DNA from: Smittia aterrima | Lineage: Eukaryota; Arthropoda; Insecta; Diptera; Chironomidae | Direction of reading: 5' to 3' | DNA length: 64,000 nt | Assembly: GCA_033063855.1 (NCBI GenBank) | Contig: CP093830.1 | Coordinates: forward strand, 19,778,854 to 19,842,853 | In this document: positions 38,001 through 50,048 of the stretch, in pieces | Numbering within the stretch: the stretch's first letter is position 1 | Layout: each line of letters starts with the position of its first letter | Notes under the pieces: generated by a model | What the model saw: only the letters and a program-made list of their open reading frames with translations | The model's database searches: none | Told to the model about the DNA's origin: nothing | Program-made: the position numbers and the translations under genes

Positions 38001-41000
38001 TATTCATTCGCTAAAGAAAATCGCATCTAAAACTTGTTATTTGGCATTTTCTTGTTGCTGGAAAACGAGATTTTTTTAAGAAGGCAAAAACAGTTTTATT
38101 TTTACAATCCAAAGATGCACAACTTATAGACAATAAACATTCCACTGATCATCTAAAGATAAACGACTTCTTCTTCATCTCTTCTCGTCGTCGTCCTCTT
38201 CTTGTCGTTATCTCGACTTTATAATCGGGATTAGAATTGCGTTTATGATTAAAGTCTCGTTTCGATTATTTTGCAATGAAAACAAATTTTCATCACCAAG
38301 TAGGAAGAAAATTCAAGCACAAACGCAACTGGTTTTCTGTTGATGAAGATTCTTGCTTTTACAGTTTATTCTTAACTGCTCTTTAGAATAAAACATCTCA
38401 TTATTTCCACACCAAACATTTTCCTTGCTCCATTCCTACATCACACGCAAGACATCGTGCCCATTCCTGTTGGGCACACTTCCCTATCCCGTTCATCTGT
38501 AGCACAAGCGACTGATTACAATGTCTCACTCACTCTCTCTCTGATGATGGCTCTCTTAACATAAAAGCTCCATCTCACCTTATTACGATAATCATCAATT
38601 ATATTTGCATCCGCGATGTGCCACTGTACAGTTGACTTCGAAAATATGTTAAATATGCTTTAATAATGATAGAGAAATTATTATTGCGCGCACATGTTTC
38701 ATTCTTACTTCAACTGTTATATTCAAGAAAAACTCGTTGCGCTAGCTCGTGTAATAAATCGAAGAAGAACTCAATGTTATAATCAACGCTGTTGCTTGCA
38801 GAGGGACAGCATCAGCTATAGAGCGAAACAGGAAAGAAATTGAACCTTTCGTAAGCAAACAATTTTAAAAAGAAATTAATGATGATGGAAAGGTAGAGTG
38901 AGAGAGAGACAGAGAGGGAAAGAGAAAAGGAAAAACCTGTAGCAGTTACTATAAAAACTATTAACCAATTCCGTACAAATTGTATCGTCAAGCGATCATC
39001 TCTCTTTCTAATAAATTTGCACAGCTCGTTCTTTTGTAGCCGCACTAACTGTAAACGAAGACTATGCAAGAGCCAGAGAGAAACTTGAATAATTTTTCTG
39101 ATAGGTTTTTTGCATGGAGAAGCGAAAGATGAAAAATAAAGATTATTAAAAAGCAATTTATTGGTGAACATGCACGGTTAGGTCTTCTGCTGGTGTTTTT
39201 CCCGCGTGCGAAGCCTTATGGACTTCTAAGCGCCCCGAACGAAATGAGATTATCCGATTAGCCAATTTGCTACGATATGTTAAGTTCTCTCGATGATAAG
39301 TTCTCTCTCCCTCCTGTTGCTACTCGCAAAATCTTTAAGTAATGATTGGCTTACGCGTAAATTATCGTTAGGATGAAAACTTAACGGTCTCAGACTCCAC
39401 AGCAACTCGATTCGCAATTGGAATTAACGTTTTCTTATAACTCAATGTGCACAGATGTTCGCATTTAATTTCTGGAAAGTTTCGAGAGTTTGAATTTAGA
39501 GTAAATAAGACAAAATGTTGCATCATCGGCACTTCTGTTGATCAACATCGCGTGAATGTTTGCGAGAGGCCTTCACTGAATTATGTCCTTAGCGAGAGTG
39601 TCCTAAGTTCCCTAGCCGACGCGCCACTTCCGAGGTTACATTAGACTTCATTTGAATAACCAAACGATTTACTGACAACGAACAAAAAAAAAACAAACGT
39701 TGATCGAAAGTCGTAAAACTTAATGTCTTGAAATTAATTCCGTTCCAAAAGCGGCACACAAATTTGCAAATGTAAAGACCATCCTGAGAATTTGCACCAC
39801 GCCCTAAAGCGCGCGATACATTCAACCAAAAAATAATCTTCCCGCGACCTTTTTCCAATTCAAACGTTGATCTTCAAAATGATTCGGGATGGTGATCTAA
39901 TCACTTGAATGTAAGTGGCGAGATGACAAAGTTGAGCGTGCATAAAAAAAAAGTTAAAGTCCAAGGCTTCGTGCCCTTTCGTGCGTTAAAAATAGAATCA
40001 TTGAATAATCAAGATTCGTTCTGGAACAGCGAACTTGAGAAGAATCAGCAAAAGTTTGTCATAAAAATCTCTTTCGCGCCCACATTAATAGCCGAAAACG
40101 AAGAGAAATATCTCCAAAACGAAAGTCGTCGAAATGAACCTAAAGAATCATTTGACCGCGTTTAGCTTTTCTCGAAACGCTTAGACACGCGCGTTTAAAG
40201 TTTTTTAAGATCATCAAGTTCCTTTTCCTCATCGTCTTCGACGTCTTCGTCGTCGTAGTCGCCATTTCAACAAAAACGAGAAATAAGATTCACCCTACAC
40301 CACTAATTCATTTCATTTCGTTCGCTGCTTCTGCCTTAATTAGTATTTCATTTTTGTTTCGAGCCTGCGAAGAACAAGAAGAAGAAGAAGTCGATACATG
40401 AAATGAATTTTGTGCAAAAGTGGCATGTAACCTTGAAAGCGCAAAACAAAAAGAGAGAAAAACGTTTCATTCAAGAAACAAAAAAAAGAAATTTTTCGAA
40501 GGTTCTTATGTCGTTCTTTCGTGATCGTTTTGCTAAAACATCTCGGAGTCCGTCCATCGAGCGAATCTTAAGTCATCGCGTTTGACATTTTTCCGTGCTC
40601 GTTGCAAATAAACCTCCGCGGTTTTGCATAAGTCGTCGATATGTTGATGATCGTCGAGTCCGATCGAAAGTTTCGTCATATCGTCGTTTGGCTTGCTTCA
40701 AGGTTCTCAACTTTAAGAGGAAAAAAAACAAGGGCCTTAAAAGATAGACTCGTTTCGCGATCATTCAATGATTTCCTTAGAGACTTCTAACACATTTAAA
40801 TTCGCCTAAAGTTATTCGTAGGAAGGCGGTCAGAGGGATTCTTCTTCTTGCCCCTTACACATGTATTTCGCAAAAAAGAATTCATAAACCACCAATAAAA
40901 AGTGTCTCTCGCGATGCCTCTAACTAGGAAATAACCACGCAGCTCACTTTTATTTATTCGGGTAGCGTTGCTTCCAAATCAGGCGACGCCAGTGTGTGTT

Positions 41001-41880
41001 CCTTCAATCTGATGTCTCCGAGAGCTTTTTTTCCACTTCGTTATCGCTTTTGCTTAGTGTCATTTACAAACTTGCATGTGTTCGCATTGATTTGCTTAAA
41101 TGATGTCACGTCTAAGATTTCATCAAGCAACAACTCTCATACGAATCAAATCTAATGCGATCTTAATTGAACCTCAGCCCAGCTTGACTTCCGACATCAA
41201 TTTCGCTACTCTCGCCTTCTTGTTACAGAAAAAAAAACATTAATCTAACGCACATCTTTGCCAAAAAAAATATTTTTTTTTGCACAAAAAAAAAGTTCGC
41301 GATGTGTGTTCTTCTAAAAATTAATTGCGTGTGTGTGTGTTTGACTTCATGTAATTTTTCGGCGATCGACATTGCTCGACAATCGAGTAATGTAAATCAC
41401 AATCGTCTATGACCATCAGCTCAGCTTAAAATCGAGCGGAACTTGACGTTTTGCATAGCGAAACTCTCTCAGGCCTTTACATAGAATAAATTTGCAACAA
41501 TCGGCAAAAGAGCCAAAATTTTAGGAAAAGTATTTAACCCTGACCATTTGCCTCGCAAACTCTTTGCTCTCTTCTTCATATTTCCTTTACATTTGTGTGT
41601 GTAAACATGCAAAAGTAAATTCGCTAGAAATTTTTTTTTATTAGTTCGAGCAGTCAAAAAATTACAAGAGGTTCGCGAATTTCTGTCCGCTCAGCTACAA
41701 TAGATATGCTTGTGTAAAAAAATAATTAGGGTCAATTATCGCTTTCGTCGTCGTGTGCAATCAAATGAATCGAGACGACGATAAAGTTTAGTGCAAATGT
41801 CTTAGGTCGTCAATAGGGCTTCATACCCTGGGCCAAAATTTCGCGAAATGAATCGCGAGTAGAATGCGCGAGTGTGTGCG

Positions 41881-41915
41881 TCAGTTACTGCTGCGAAGCT
41901 CGCGCTTGATAGACA
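41881..41915 (+). promoter_or_regulatory. Possible Inr-type promoter upstream of the BTB exon
   Basis: GCGTCAGTTAC gives an initiator with A+1 at 41883. AGACA, a DPE-like word, begins at +29, one base off the strict +28 spacing. A strong donor (CTCGACG|GTGAGT, GT at 42663) about 780 nt downstream could end an untranslated exon that splices to 43135. If real it would produce Fru proteins starting at the BTB methionine. Confidence 0.3.
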
Positions 41916-43144
41916 CAGTTTATGTGTATTCATGTTCGACAATAGTGCTGTCCTAAATTCGGCGAAAAAAAATCGCAAAAACTGATCATCAACTCACGAA
42001 AACTGACCTTCAAGTTATAAAAAATAAATTTATTTGAATTTGAGCATTGATACACATTTTTGTTCAGTGTTGCTCTTAATATTTACGCGAAATGTAGGTT
42101 TTCGTGAGGATGTAAAATAATTTTTTGTCTACTAAAACGAATTCTTGATAAGAGAGAACGTTTTATATTTTTGGGAGCCTATCTGTTTTGTCGCGCTGAT
42201 CACACACGATAGTTGAACGATATCGCAAGAAACTGACAGTTCCGCCAATATTTGCAAAACCGCTCGCTGCTTTTACGCAAAAAAAAATATTTTTTTTTTG
42301 TTTTTCGAACGAGAACTGACGAGAAGAAGAAAGAAATCATTTCAAGGTTAGTGTAAGATGTAAAGCATCTCTCGCGATAATTGAACGAAAGGATGTTAAT
42401 CTATTAACGGAATATCTCGGCTGTTGCATAACTTCATCAAATGTAAATACGACGTTCGCAGACTTCAATGTCAGTTTGTTAATATTTTTTCCCGCAACAA
42501 AAGACAAAATAAACTGCGAAAACCGACAAGAGAAGCTTTTAATCTTCTCGTGTGAGAATAAACACCGAAAAAAGAAGATCTCGCTGCATTTAATTAAAAG
42601 CAGCTTTATTGTGTTACGGTACATAAATTAAGTCTCAACGTTTTCCGCTTAAGCTCTCGACGGTGAGTTGAGTGTTTATGCAACTTTTTTTTAACGTTCT
42701 GTTCTTAGAGCTAATTTTGGCCGCTCACTTACACCTCTCATTACTCTAGAGAAGAGTCAAGCTCTCCCCAACGACTGAACTATACTGAAACTTACTTAGT
42801 GAAATAAATCTTCGCACTTGAACAAACGAAAGAAATGTGCAAGGAAGAACAACAAATAAGCAAGCAGAACTTTTTGAGTCAGCAGCAAAAAGTAAACGAC
42901 AATTGCGCGAAACAATGCGAAGCACCGGAACGAAGAAGAATTTGAAGATAATTTTTTCGGAATTGCAACGAACAGAAGCGAAAAGAAAACAATATTTGCA
43001 AGAGCATTTATCATTCCGATTATTCATATCGCTGTTGTCATAAATCATTTTCCTTCCCTTAATGAAAAAAAAAAGCTTTCAACTGAAAACTCATTCACAA
43101 CTCAATTATAACATTCCTCATTTCTTTTGTTTAGCTGTATAGAA

Positions 43145-43273
43145 ATGGATCAGCACTACTGCTTACGCTGGAACAAACATCTTACGAATCTAACAGATGT
43201 CTTGATATCACTATTAGAGCGAGAGGCTCTTTGTGATGTGACATTGTCTGTTGGCAACAATAAAACGATAAAG
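43145..43273 (+). CDS. fru: fru common exon 1: start of BTB domain
   Basis: ATG GAT CAG at 43145 opens MDQHYCLRWNKHLTNLTDVL, the signature N terminus of the insect BTB/ttk group, followed by SLLEREALCDVTL as in Drosophila Fru. It encodes residues 1-43 and ends at a donor (AAG|GTTTGA) in phase 0. The acceptor TTTGTTTAG precedes the exon at 43135, and the ten bases before the ATG are open in frame, so this exon can also be internal, downstream of the 28.2-kb exon. BTB domains mediate dimerisation and corepressor recruitment in the nucleus. The following intron is 62 nt. Confidence 0.95.
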
Positions 43274-43335
43274 GTTTGATGAAAAAAAGAAAAAAAAAAC
43301 TTGAGTAAAGTGCAAACATTGTTCTTCTTAATCAG

Positions 43336-43536
43336 GCTCATCAAGCGATATTATCGGCATGTAGTCCATACTTTGAGAGCATCTTCATTGAAAATACTCA
43401 CCCACATCCCATAATGTACATGGGAAATGTAGACTTCGAAGATCTTAAGGCAATTATTGAATACATTTACAAAGGAGAGGTGAACATTGCGCAAAATTCG
43501 CTACAGAAATTTCTCAAAACGGCTGTTGACTTGCAA
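43336..43536 (+). CDS. fru: fru common exon 2: rest of BTB domain
   Basis: Phase 0 to phase 0, residues 44-110. It contains AHQAILSACSPYFESIF, then NTHPHPIMYMGNVDFEDL, then the IYKGEVNI motif, the canonical BTB helices and strand order. It is closest in my knowledge to Drosophila Fru (LSACSPYFETIF, QHPHPIIYLKDV, MYKGEVNV). The domain is complete with the preceding exon. Introns on both sides (62 and 68 nt) are minimal in size. Confidence 0.95.
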
Positions 43537-43604
43537 GTAAGTTTCTCGAGAACATTTCCGACATCGTGGCCAATTAATCTTATCTCTCACTCGACTTTGA
43601 TTAG

Positions 43605-43958
43605 GTTAAAGGACTTGTCGAGACGAACAACATTAGCTACAACCCAGAGAATGCTAATGAGCCGAATCTATCCTCATCATCGCCCATCCAACCGTCAGAC
43701 ATTGAAAACTCAAATTACGAGAATCACGGTAGCAGTCGACTTCTCGATCGCGGACACTTCATCAGCGAGCGATTCGGTGACAATAACGAGCCGCACATAA
43801 ACTACAAAGACCATGACCGGAAAAGCGATATTGATCCTCGATTGGATTTATCGCCGATTACGGATCAGCCGAGTAGAAAAAGACGAAAAGTTTCAAGCTG
43901 TGATACACCCTCGTTACCATTAGCATCGTCGCTGTCGAGACATCCTTCTGAATCCCAG
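43605..43958 (+). CDS. fru: fru common exon 3: linker with nuclear-localisation patch
   Basis: Phase 0 to phase 0, residues 111-228. It begins VKGLVETNNISYNPEN, matching the VRGLTDNNNLNY sequence after the BTB domain in Drosophila Fru. The rest is a Ser/Asp-rich, probably disordered linker with RKRRK at about residues 201-205, a likely monopartite nuclear-localisation signal. Drosophila has a much longer linker here with homopolymer expansions, so this protein is compact. Donor CAG|GTGAGT is strong. Confidence 0.92.
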
Positions 43959-44768
43959 GTGAGTTGAAGTAATCTTCTTAGCCTCAATCTCCTTTGCGAC
44001 CTTTGCAATGTTATTTTCCACGAGGGAGAAAGAGCGAGAGAAATTGCAAATTCTCCGCTACATGTCAATGCTTTAACCTTCGTAAATCCGCTATGAAGAC
44101 GAGAAGAGAAAAAAAATATCTCTTAGCTTAGAAACGGTCTCGGCGAGAAGGAAGAAGAAAAACCGCCCGATTATTTATCGAATTAAGAGAAGAGCGAAGA
44201 GTCTTCTCGCAACCTACGTTCATTGTAATCAGCATAGGAAACGAAATGATTGAAACTCTTAACTGTTATTTGTAACAGTTTTTATTCGCCTAACTTGCTT
44301 CTAACTCACTCTCCTAACTTCCTCGCCGCAATCATATTTTATTAGAAGAGAAAAAGTTGTTTACTTGCAACATCATCATCATCAACTTAAAGATTTATTG
44401 CAAAAAGCATTTCAACATGTGAAAAACCTTAAAATCTCGTTTTTGAAAATAACTGGAAAGCACTTGAATAGGATAAAGAAACAGAGAGAGAGAAATAAAA
44501 AACTTGATTTCATTACTGTGAAATGAAATTGATGTTGGCGAAGAAAAATATTTAACGGCGAATAGATCTTTTGGAAGTTAAGTTAACTTAACTAACTCTC
44601 ACATTTTCTTCTTAATAAGCGAAGCATGTTCGGTGCATGTTAATCTGCCTCCGTAGACTCTAAATGAAATGTTTCCTCGTGAGAAGTCGCTTCCGCACAT
44701 TCTTCTTATTCACACACGATCACACTTTGATTTTTACGATAATTGTTGAATGTTAATCGCTTTTTTAG
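43959..44768 (+). other. Intron between common exons 3 and 4
   Basis: 810 nt bounded by GTGAGT and a T-rich TTTTTTAG acceptor. Nothing coding recognised. Confidence 0.8.
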
Positions 44769-44984
44769 GCATCCTCGCATAGTAGTTTTAAATTAAGTCC
44801 TTTGCCAAAGTCGGGTTCGATCGAAGCGGATATCGAGGGACGAAGGAAGTCACCAAGCAACACGAATTCAGAAGTTAGCGCGCAACAGCTTCATCTGAAA
44901 AGTATTATAAAACAAGAAGCGTCGGATGCGGTGGGACTTCAGCCTTTAAACAGCACGAACCCTTTGAATCACAACTTGTTGCCG
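44769..44984 (+). CDS. fru: fru common exon 4: linker with SUMO site
   Basis: Phase 0 to phase 0, residues 229-300, beginning ASSHSSFKLSPLPKSGS, similar to the ANFKSSPVPKTGGS segment of Drosophila Fru. LKSIIKQEASD at about residues 271-281 contains a psi-K-x-E sumoylation consensus (IKQE, Lys276), which aligns with IKQE in Drosophila Fru. Donor CCG|GTAAGC. It can splice either to the TTF-type terminal exon at 45865 or to common exon 5 at 46845, since both accept phase 0. Confidence 0.9.
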
Positions 44985-45864
44985 GTAAGCTCAACAGAAA
45001 TTTTATTTTTATTCTTTCCCACTCTCACATTTCTCGGTTGATTTTCCGAGTCATAAAAGAAATTTTTCACATTTTTTTTATTAAATTTTTGCAAAGTGAA
45101 ATTCTTTTGAATTTTCATAAAACAATTATAACTTCATAAACACTTAATTTTCTTTTATGATTTTCCTTTCGTTCGCAACAAACACGAAAAATAAAAGAAA
45201 ATTGGAATTTGTCTAGGTTTTTTCTTTTGGAGAAACTAAAACTTCTCCTTCTTCTTTGAGATGCTCTTATTTATTATTTAGTAAAGTCATTTGGAAGTTG
45301 TTTAATGATGTAATGCAGTAAAGTTCGTACGAGCAACAAAGGAATGTTTGTGGTTAGAGGTGGAAGAGCTTTGAATTCCTGAGCTTTTTCAAAGCATTGC
45401 ATCATCAAATGACAAAGCACAGCAACTTTTCCTATTAATACTGAGAAGCAAGATAAATTTTCTTCTTTTTCATTTGTTTTTTTTTCTTTGTTGAACTTTC
45501 TGAACAAAGATGACAACTTTTATTTCTTTTGTGACATTTAATGTAAAAATAATTAGTAATGACATGCTTAACGCGTTCACGGCACTTTATCAACTCAAAA
45601 CGTGGAAGTTTAAGATGCGTGGAGAGTTCCACGAAGTGGAAAATTGTCGAGCATGAACAAGTCTTGGAGGCCAAGTAATGAGTCGAAGGAATGAGAAGGA
45701 TGAATTGCTGCCGATGATTTCAATAAAAGAAAAAATCTAAACAAATTTTCCCTCCTCGCAAGAACTTCTTCTTTTCAAAACCGAGAGTTGCACTTGTTGT
45801 GTAAAGGGCCGCTTATAACATTCCTTCTTCTTCCTTCTTGTTATTTTCGCCTCCGCCGGATCAG

Positions 45865-46515
45865 ACGAAATCGGGTTGTTGGATTTCAAACGTAAAAGTC
45901 CTCGATCCATCACAATGCCATGGAAAGAAAATGCCTTCAACAAACACGTCACACTCACTGCACTCGACACAATCGCATCGCACGACTTTGCAGCATCAAC
46001 AAGCTTTCAAGTATTCTCAGAGTCAGCATTCTTTGAGAGCAGTTTCGACGAGCATGAGTAAAGATGCTGCGGAGAAAGAGCTTGGTGATTTATTACGTCA
46101 GACGCAATTACTTTACAGTAATATCAGTTCGGGAGATTCTTCTCGTCCGTCTACGTCCTTTCAAATAAACATTTCGCAAGCTCCCAACAATCAAACTCAA
46201 CAACCCCAAACAGGCGGCGCCGGCTCCTCAAGGAAAACAGGAAGATTTAGACCAAATTGGCTTGAACAATTCAGTTGGCTTCAATATGATGAGATTAACA
46301 ATTTCATGTTTTGTATCCATTGTCGGAAATGGAGTGCAGATATTCCCGACATAAGGACATCTTTCGTAGAAGGAAATTCCAATTTTCGATTGGAAATTGT
46401 TAATCACCATGATAAATGTAAGGCACACAAGATGTGCAGAGAGCGAGAGCTTCGAGATCAGCAGGAGAAAGACGATTCGAGGAAGAAGAATTCTACAGAT
46501 TACAAGGCCATTTGA
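45865..46515 (+). CDS. fru: fru alternative terminal exon: TTF/BED-like zinc finger
   Basis: A long pyrimidine tract ending CCGGATCAG gives an acceptor at 45864, and the frame matches phase 0 from common exon 4. It encodes 216 residues (about 301-516): a Ser/Gln/Thr-rich stretch, a short helical segment (KDAAEKELGDLLRQTQLLYS) and then a compact zinc-binding domain beginning RFRPNWLEQFSWLQYDE. Potential ligands are Cys450, Cys453 (MFCIHC), His481/482 and His488, with Cys491 following. The W...F-W-L-x-YD...MFC-x2-C-RK plus NFR...H-x5-H pattern is typical of TTF-type/BED-like fingers found in ZNF862-like and hAT-transposase-related proteins. It ends in TGA with a ROK-free basic tail. This end skips common exon 5. 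I do not know of such an end described for fru. Confidence 0.75.
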   Translation, partial: TKSGCWISNVKVLDPSQCHGKKMPSTNTSHSLHSTQSHRTTLQHQQAFKYSQSQHSLRAVSTSMSKDAAEKELGDLLRQTQLLYSNISSGDSSRPSTSFQINISQAPNNQTQQPQTGGAGSSRKTGRFRPNWLEQFSWLQYDEINNFMFCIHCRKWSADIPDIRTSFVEGNSNFRLEIVNHHDKCKAHKMCRERELRDQQEKDDSRKKNSTDYKAI

Positions 46516-46844
46516 TTTTAGATTTTACCGATGCGAACAAAACAGTTCTCCTTCTCTGTTCTTGATTGAGCTTTCGAGTAGAATTAAATTTTGATAAAAT
46601 TACATAATCGAGAGGAAGCAAACAAACTCTTGCTTGGTTCTATAACATTCATTCATTCATTACTTTCAAAGAGCAAACTCTAGAGACTTAAGAAAGGAAA
46701 ATATTAAATATTTACACATTTAAGCTTTGACAATTCCAATTGTGATGAAATTTTCTTATCATTTTGTTTTTGTTGCCATTAAAGAAACTCGTAATCATCT
46801 ACTCGAAACGACCTTGACTTATTTCCTTCGTCATTACGTTTCAG
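46516..46844 (+). other. 3' UTR of TTF isoform / intron
   Basis: 329 nt between the TTF exon stop and common exon 5. ATTAAA words near 46585 and 46703 could serve as variant poly(A) signals; there is no AATAAA. The acceptor for exon 5 is ACGTTTCAG. Confidence 0.5.
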
Positions 46845-46968
46845 CATCTTCCACTCTCCTCGTTATCAGAAGACATGATGCACAACATGAATAATGTATT
46901 ACAACCAAGCGATTCATCAGAGAACGAGCAGCAAATGTCTCACATGGACCAAGGGAATGAGATCGATG
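46845..46968 (+). CDS. fru: fru common exon 5: phase-setting exon before C2H2 ends
   Basis: Phase 0 in, phase 1 out, residues 301-341 plus the first base of codon 342. It encodes HLPLSSLSEDMMHNMNNVLQ and ends NEIDG, resembling the end of the Drosophila common region (EDMSTLLTQ ... QTDNIDG). Donor GATG|GTGAGT. Every downstream C2H2 end starts with two bases completing the split Gly/Ala/Glu codon, so this exon sets the frame for all of them. Confidence 0.9.
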
Positions 46969-49626
46969 GTGAGTTGAACATTTTTATTATCTCTCTCTCT
47001 TTACACCTTTTCCCAGATCTTAAAGAAATATTAATGAAAACTCCCCCCAAAAATATATATTTTTGTTAAATTTTTTGTTTTAATTTTTCTCTTTTTTTGT
47101 TTTGAACAAAAAAGAAAAACCAAATTATTGATGGACAAAGTTTTAATCGCGAAAAGTATTTTGGCTCGAAGAAGTTCGAACTAAAATATTTCCGAACCGG
47201 AAATTGAAATCAAAGTAAAGTTTTTCCGATTATTTGTACAAAAAGTTGTAAATTTTCTCTACCGATTTTAAAGTAAAACCAACTAATTTAAACGGAAGTC
47301 TTTCTTACTCCTTAATTATGCAAATTTGATTTAATTTCCTCTGTTTACCTTTTTTTTAAATGTTTTAATTTTTTAAAAACAAAAACACAAGAAGAATTTT
47401 CAAAACCGATGAGAATTAAAAAAAAAACTGAAAAGCGAAATGAAAATTCTGATTACTTTTTTGAAGAACCAAAAACCATTTAAATCAAATCTAATTAATG
47501 ACAAATAAATATTTTCAAATCATAATGTATTCGATACGCCTCGCCACGCATATTTTTCATACTTTCGAGCCAAAATAACTTCGGAGCGACGGAAGAGAGC
47601 TCTTCGCTTCTTCGCCCACCGTTCCAAGACAAATTATTTTGGCTTGAGAGCGATTTTAAATTATTTACGAATTCCTAATGTCAGAATCTTATTATCGAAG
47701 AAATTGAAATGTTTTATGAATTGATAAAAAATAATGTTTTTGTATGATAAAACTACACTAAAAATTTAACTTTTTTAAATATACGACCACAACTTTTCTG
47801 ATGCTTTCCTGCAATTTGGAAAATGTTACGATGTCGACGACGATGAAAAATAAATTTCAATCGATGAAGACAAAATATTTGAGATATCACAGCTTCGCGT
47901 CGTGATATTTTCTGAATGCGCTTTATGGGTGTTTAATTAGTTAATTACAAATTGCATGAAAGGTTTTTTCTATTTAAAACACTCAAACCACCATTTTAAT
48001 AAATAAATCCAAAGTGAAAAGAATGATAAAACAAAAAGAAATTGCTGAGCTCACTCTCTCGTCTCTCGACTTTCCTATTCAAAAGTATTTTATGAAAGAA
48101 CACTGACTCACTGACTCGTTTTATTTTATTGTTCTTTTCTACAAAACAACCGCATGATATGATCTGCATGAGTTCTTCTACACACGAAAGTTTATTTGAC
48201 ATCACTGTACATAAACCAGTTACATTTACTTGCAACACTTTAAATCGAACTTATCAGTTAAGTAAAATGTTGATTTGTTTTTGTTCTTTTTTGAAAATCT
48301 TAAAACATGAATTTACTTTTTACGTTTCCTTCGAATACATAAATTTTCCGTTTGATCTTTCGTTGTTTTTGCTGGATAAATGGAAGATGTAAATATCCTC
48401 TGGATTACAATGAAGAATTTTAAATAGAAAAGAAGAAAAATCATTAATTCATTTTATGACGTGCATAACAAAATCGCGCTTGACGAGTTAATGCAAGAGC
48501 AGAAGCGAAAGTTCTCAAAATTTTAAAGCGAGGCTGATTTGATGTTGAATTAATTACGGCACACACTCACGAAAGAACCCAAAAAAAAAACATGAGATAA
48601 GCATAGAGAGAAATCATTAAAACAAAATCAAATTACATGGCCGAGTGGAACACGATCCGACATTGAAGGTTGTAGACAACTCAACCCTCCGACAACCAGG
48701 CACTCTCCTCCCCCCCAAACCATCAGATTCGAAAATGAATGATCAAAAGAAAAAGTTTACATTTTGTCATATCGCGAAGTCGAGTCTTATTGTTTTCGTG
48801 TCTCTCTCACATTATTTCGATGGAAAGAAAGTTCTAGCAGTAACCTCTCCGATTCTCGTATGATTTCCATTCCTTATCTCTTATCATTTCGATATGTTTT
48901 CTTATTTTTGAAGACATCGAACTATTGAACATACATAAATATATCCTAGCTGAAATATATATGATAGATTATGAATCAAATGGATAGAATAGATGTCGCA
49001 TAGATTTATAATTTCATTGACAAATTGCCACTTATAGTCCACAGAGGAACGTTTTAGTTCGCAAACAAAAAAAAAATGATCAAAACAAAATAAAACAAAT
49101 TTCCTTCGAATCCTTAAGCGCATTAAAAGCTCTCAAGAAGAAACTTTTAATGGTCGTTTAAATGATTTCGGATGATTTGGATACGTCAATAGTTTTTCTT
49201 TACCAATTTTATATTTTCTTTTTGAATAGCTAGATGACTTTCTTTTGTTTATATAAATGTTAGTGCATCCCTAAAATCAACCAAAAAAAAAATCAACAAA
49301 ATCTCCTTTTAAAAAATAATTAAACAAACGCCTTACTTGACCCCATAGATATGCGATAGATACTTTTTTTTTTGTTGTTGTTCAAGTCCCCCGCCCCCCA
49401 TGCCCTTGCAATTGTAAACCCAAAATTTAGTTGAAAAAAGGGAATTTCTCAGACAAGTAATTGACTAATTTCCTCCTCACCCCTTTCACAAAAGTTAAAT
49501 TTGAAAAGATGAAGAAGAAAAATATGAAAAACAAAAATACAAAAAAAAAATCAAAAAAAAAGAAAAAATTTGTGTGTGGTGAGGCGACCAATTGCCTGTG
49601 ACGCCATTATGCCTGTGTTGTTGCAG
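46969..49626 (+). other. Intron before first C2H2 end
   Basis: 2.66 kb, very AT-rich with poly-A/T runs. A proline-containing frame at about 48640-48760 looks slightly coding-like but has no usable acceptor. The region ends in TGTTGTTGCAG. Confidence 0.6.
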
Positions 49627-50048
49627 GTAAACGAAGTTTGATTCTGCATCCTTTGATGGCGTCACGTGGTCACCACATTAACCCAGGCGGTAGTATGATA
49701 AGCGGCCCCTTCGGCGCTCACGGTGGACTCATACACGATTTCCTCTCGAATGGACAATCCACAAATAGTTCGGGCAATTCCGGATCGTCATCGCGCCGTG
49801 ATCACAATATTGACTACTCAGCTTTATTCGTCCAACTCGCCGGTACATTTCCAACCTTGTATCGCTGCGTCTCGTGCCATAAAACCGTTTCGAATCGATG
49901 GCATCATGCGAACATTCATCGACCGCAAAAGCATGAATGTCCCGTTTGCCATCAAGTATTCACACGACGCGACAATATGAAAGCTCATTGCAAAGTGAAA
50001 CATGCCGATAGAAAGGACATATTTTATGGACACCTTGTACATATGTGA
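49627..50048 (+). CDS. fru: fru alternative 3' exon: C2H2 pair, RWHH type (first)
   Basis: Acceptor TGTTGTTGCAG, phase 1 in. It encodes about 140 residues (total isoform about 481 aa). A Gly/Ser-rich lead is followed by RRDHNIDYSALFVQL and two C2H2 fingers. Finger 1 is YRCVSCHKTVSNRWHHANIH (Cys422, Cys425). Finger 2 is CPVCHQVFTRRDNMKAHC then KVKH. It ends HLVHM before TGA. This is nearly identical to a Drosophila Fru isoform end (RRDHNIDYSTLFVQLSG ... HYVHM), which fixes the gene identity. The fingers give this isoform its own DNA specificity. I have not assigned the Drosophila A/B/C letter. Confidence 0.93.

Larger units (their letters stand above)
28404..43134 (+). other. Large intron between extension exon and BTB exon
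   Basis: 14.7 kb with no recognised protein. Open frames up to 180 codons (31846-32388 +) are low-complexity and domain-free. Possible features are a 36-nt splice-bounded micro-exon (34707-34742), a TATA motif at 35085 and an Inr at 41881. T-rich and A-rich blocks and (TCG)n-rich stretches are frequent. In Drosophila, fru has several promoters upstream of its common exons, so alternative first exons are expected here. Confidence 0.45.

Noticed and set aside
41265..42300. Two similar poly-A/poly-T blocks (around 41265 and 42280) as an inverted or duplicated element
   Set aside because: Similarity is limited to A-run/T-run structure and is expected in AT-rich DNA.
48640..48863. Pro/Ser-containing frame (TLRQPGTLLPPKPSDSK) in the intron after common exon 5
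   Set aside because: Slightly coding-like, but no polypyrimidine acceptor in the needed phase and it decays into AT-rich sequence.
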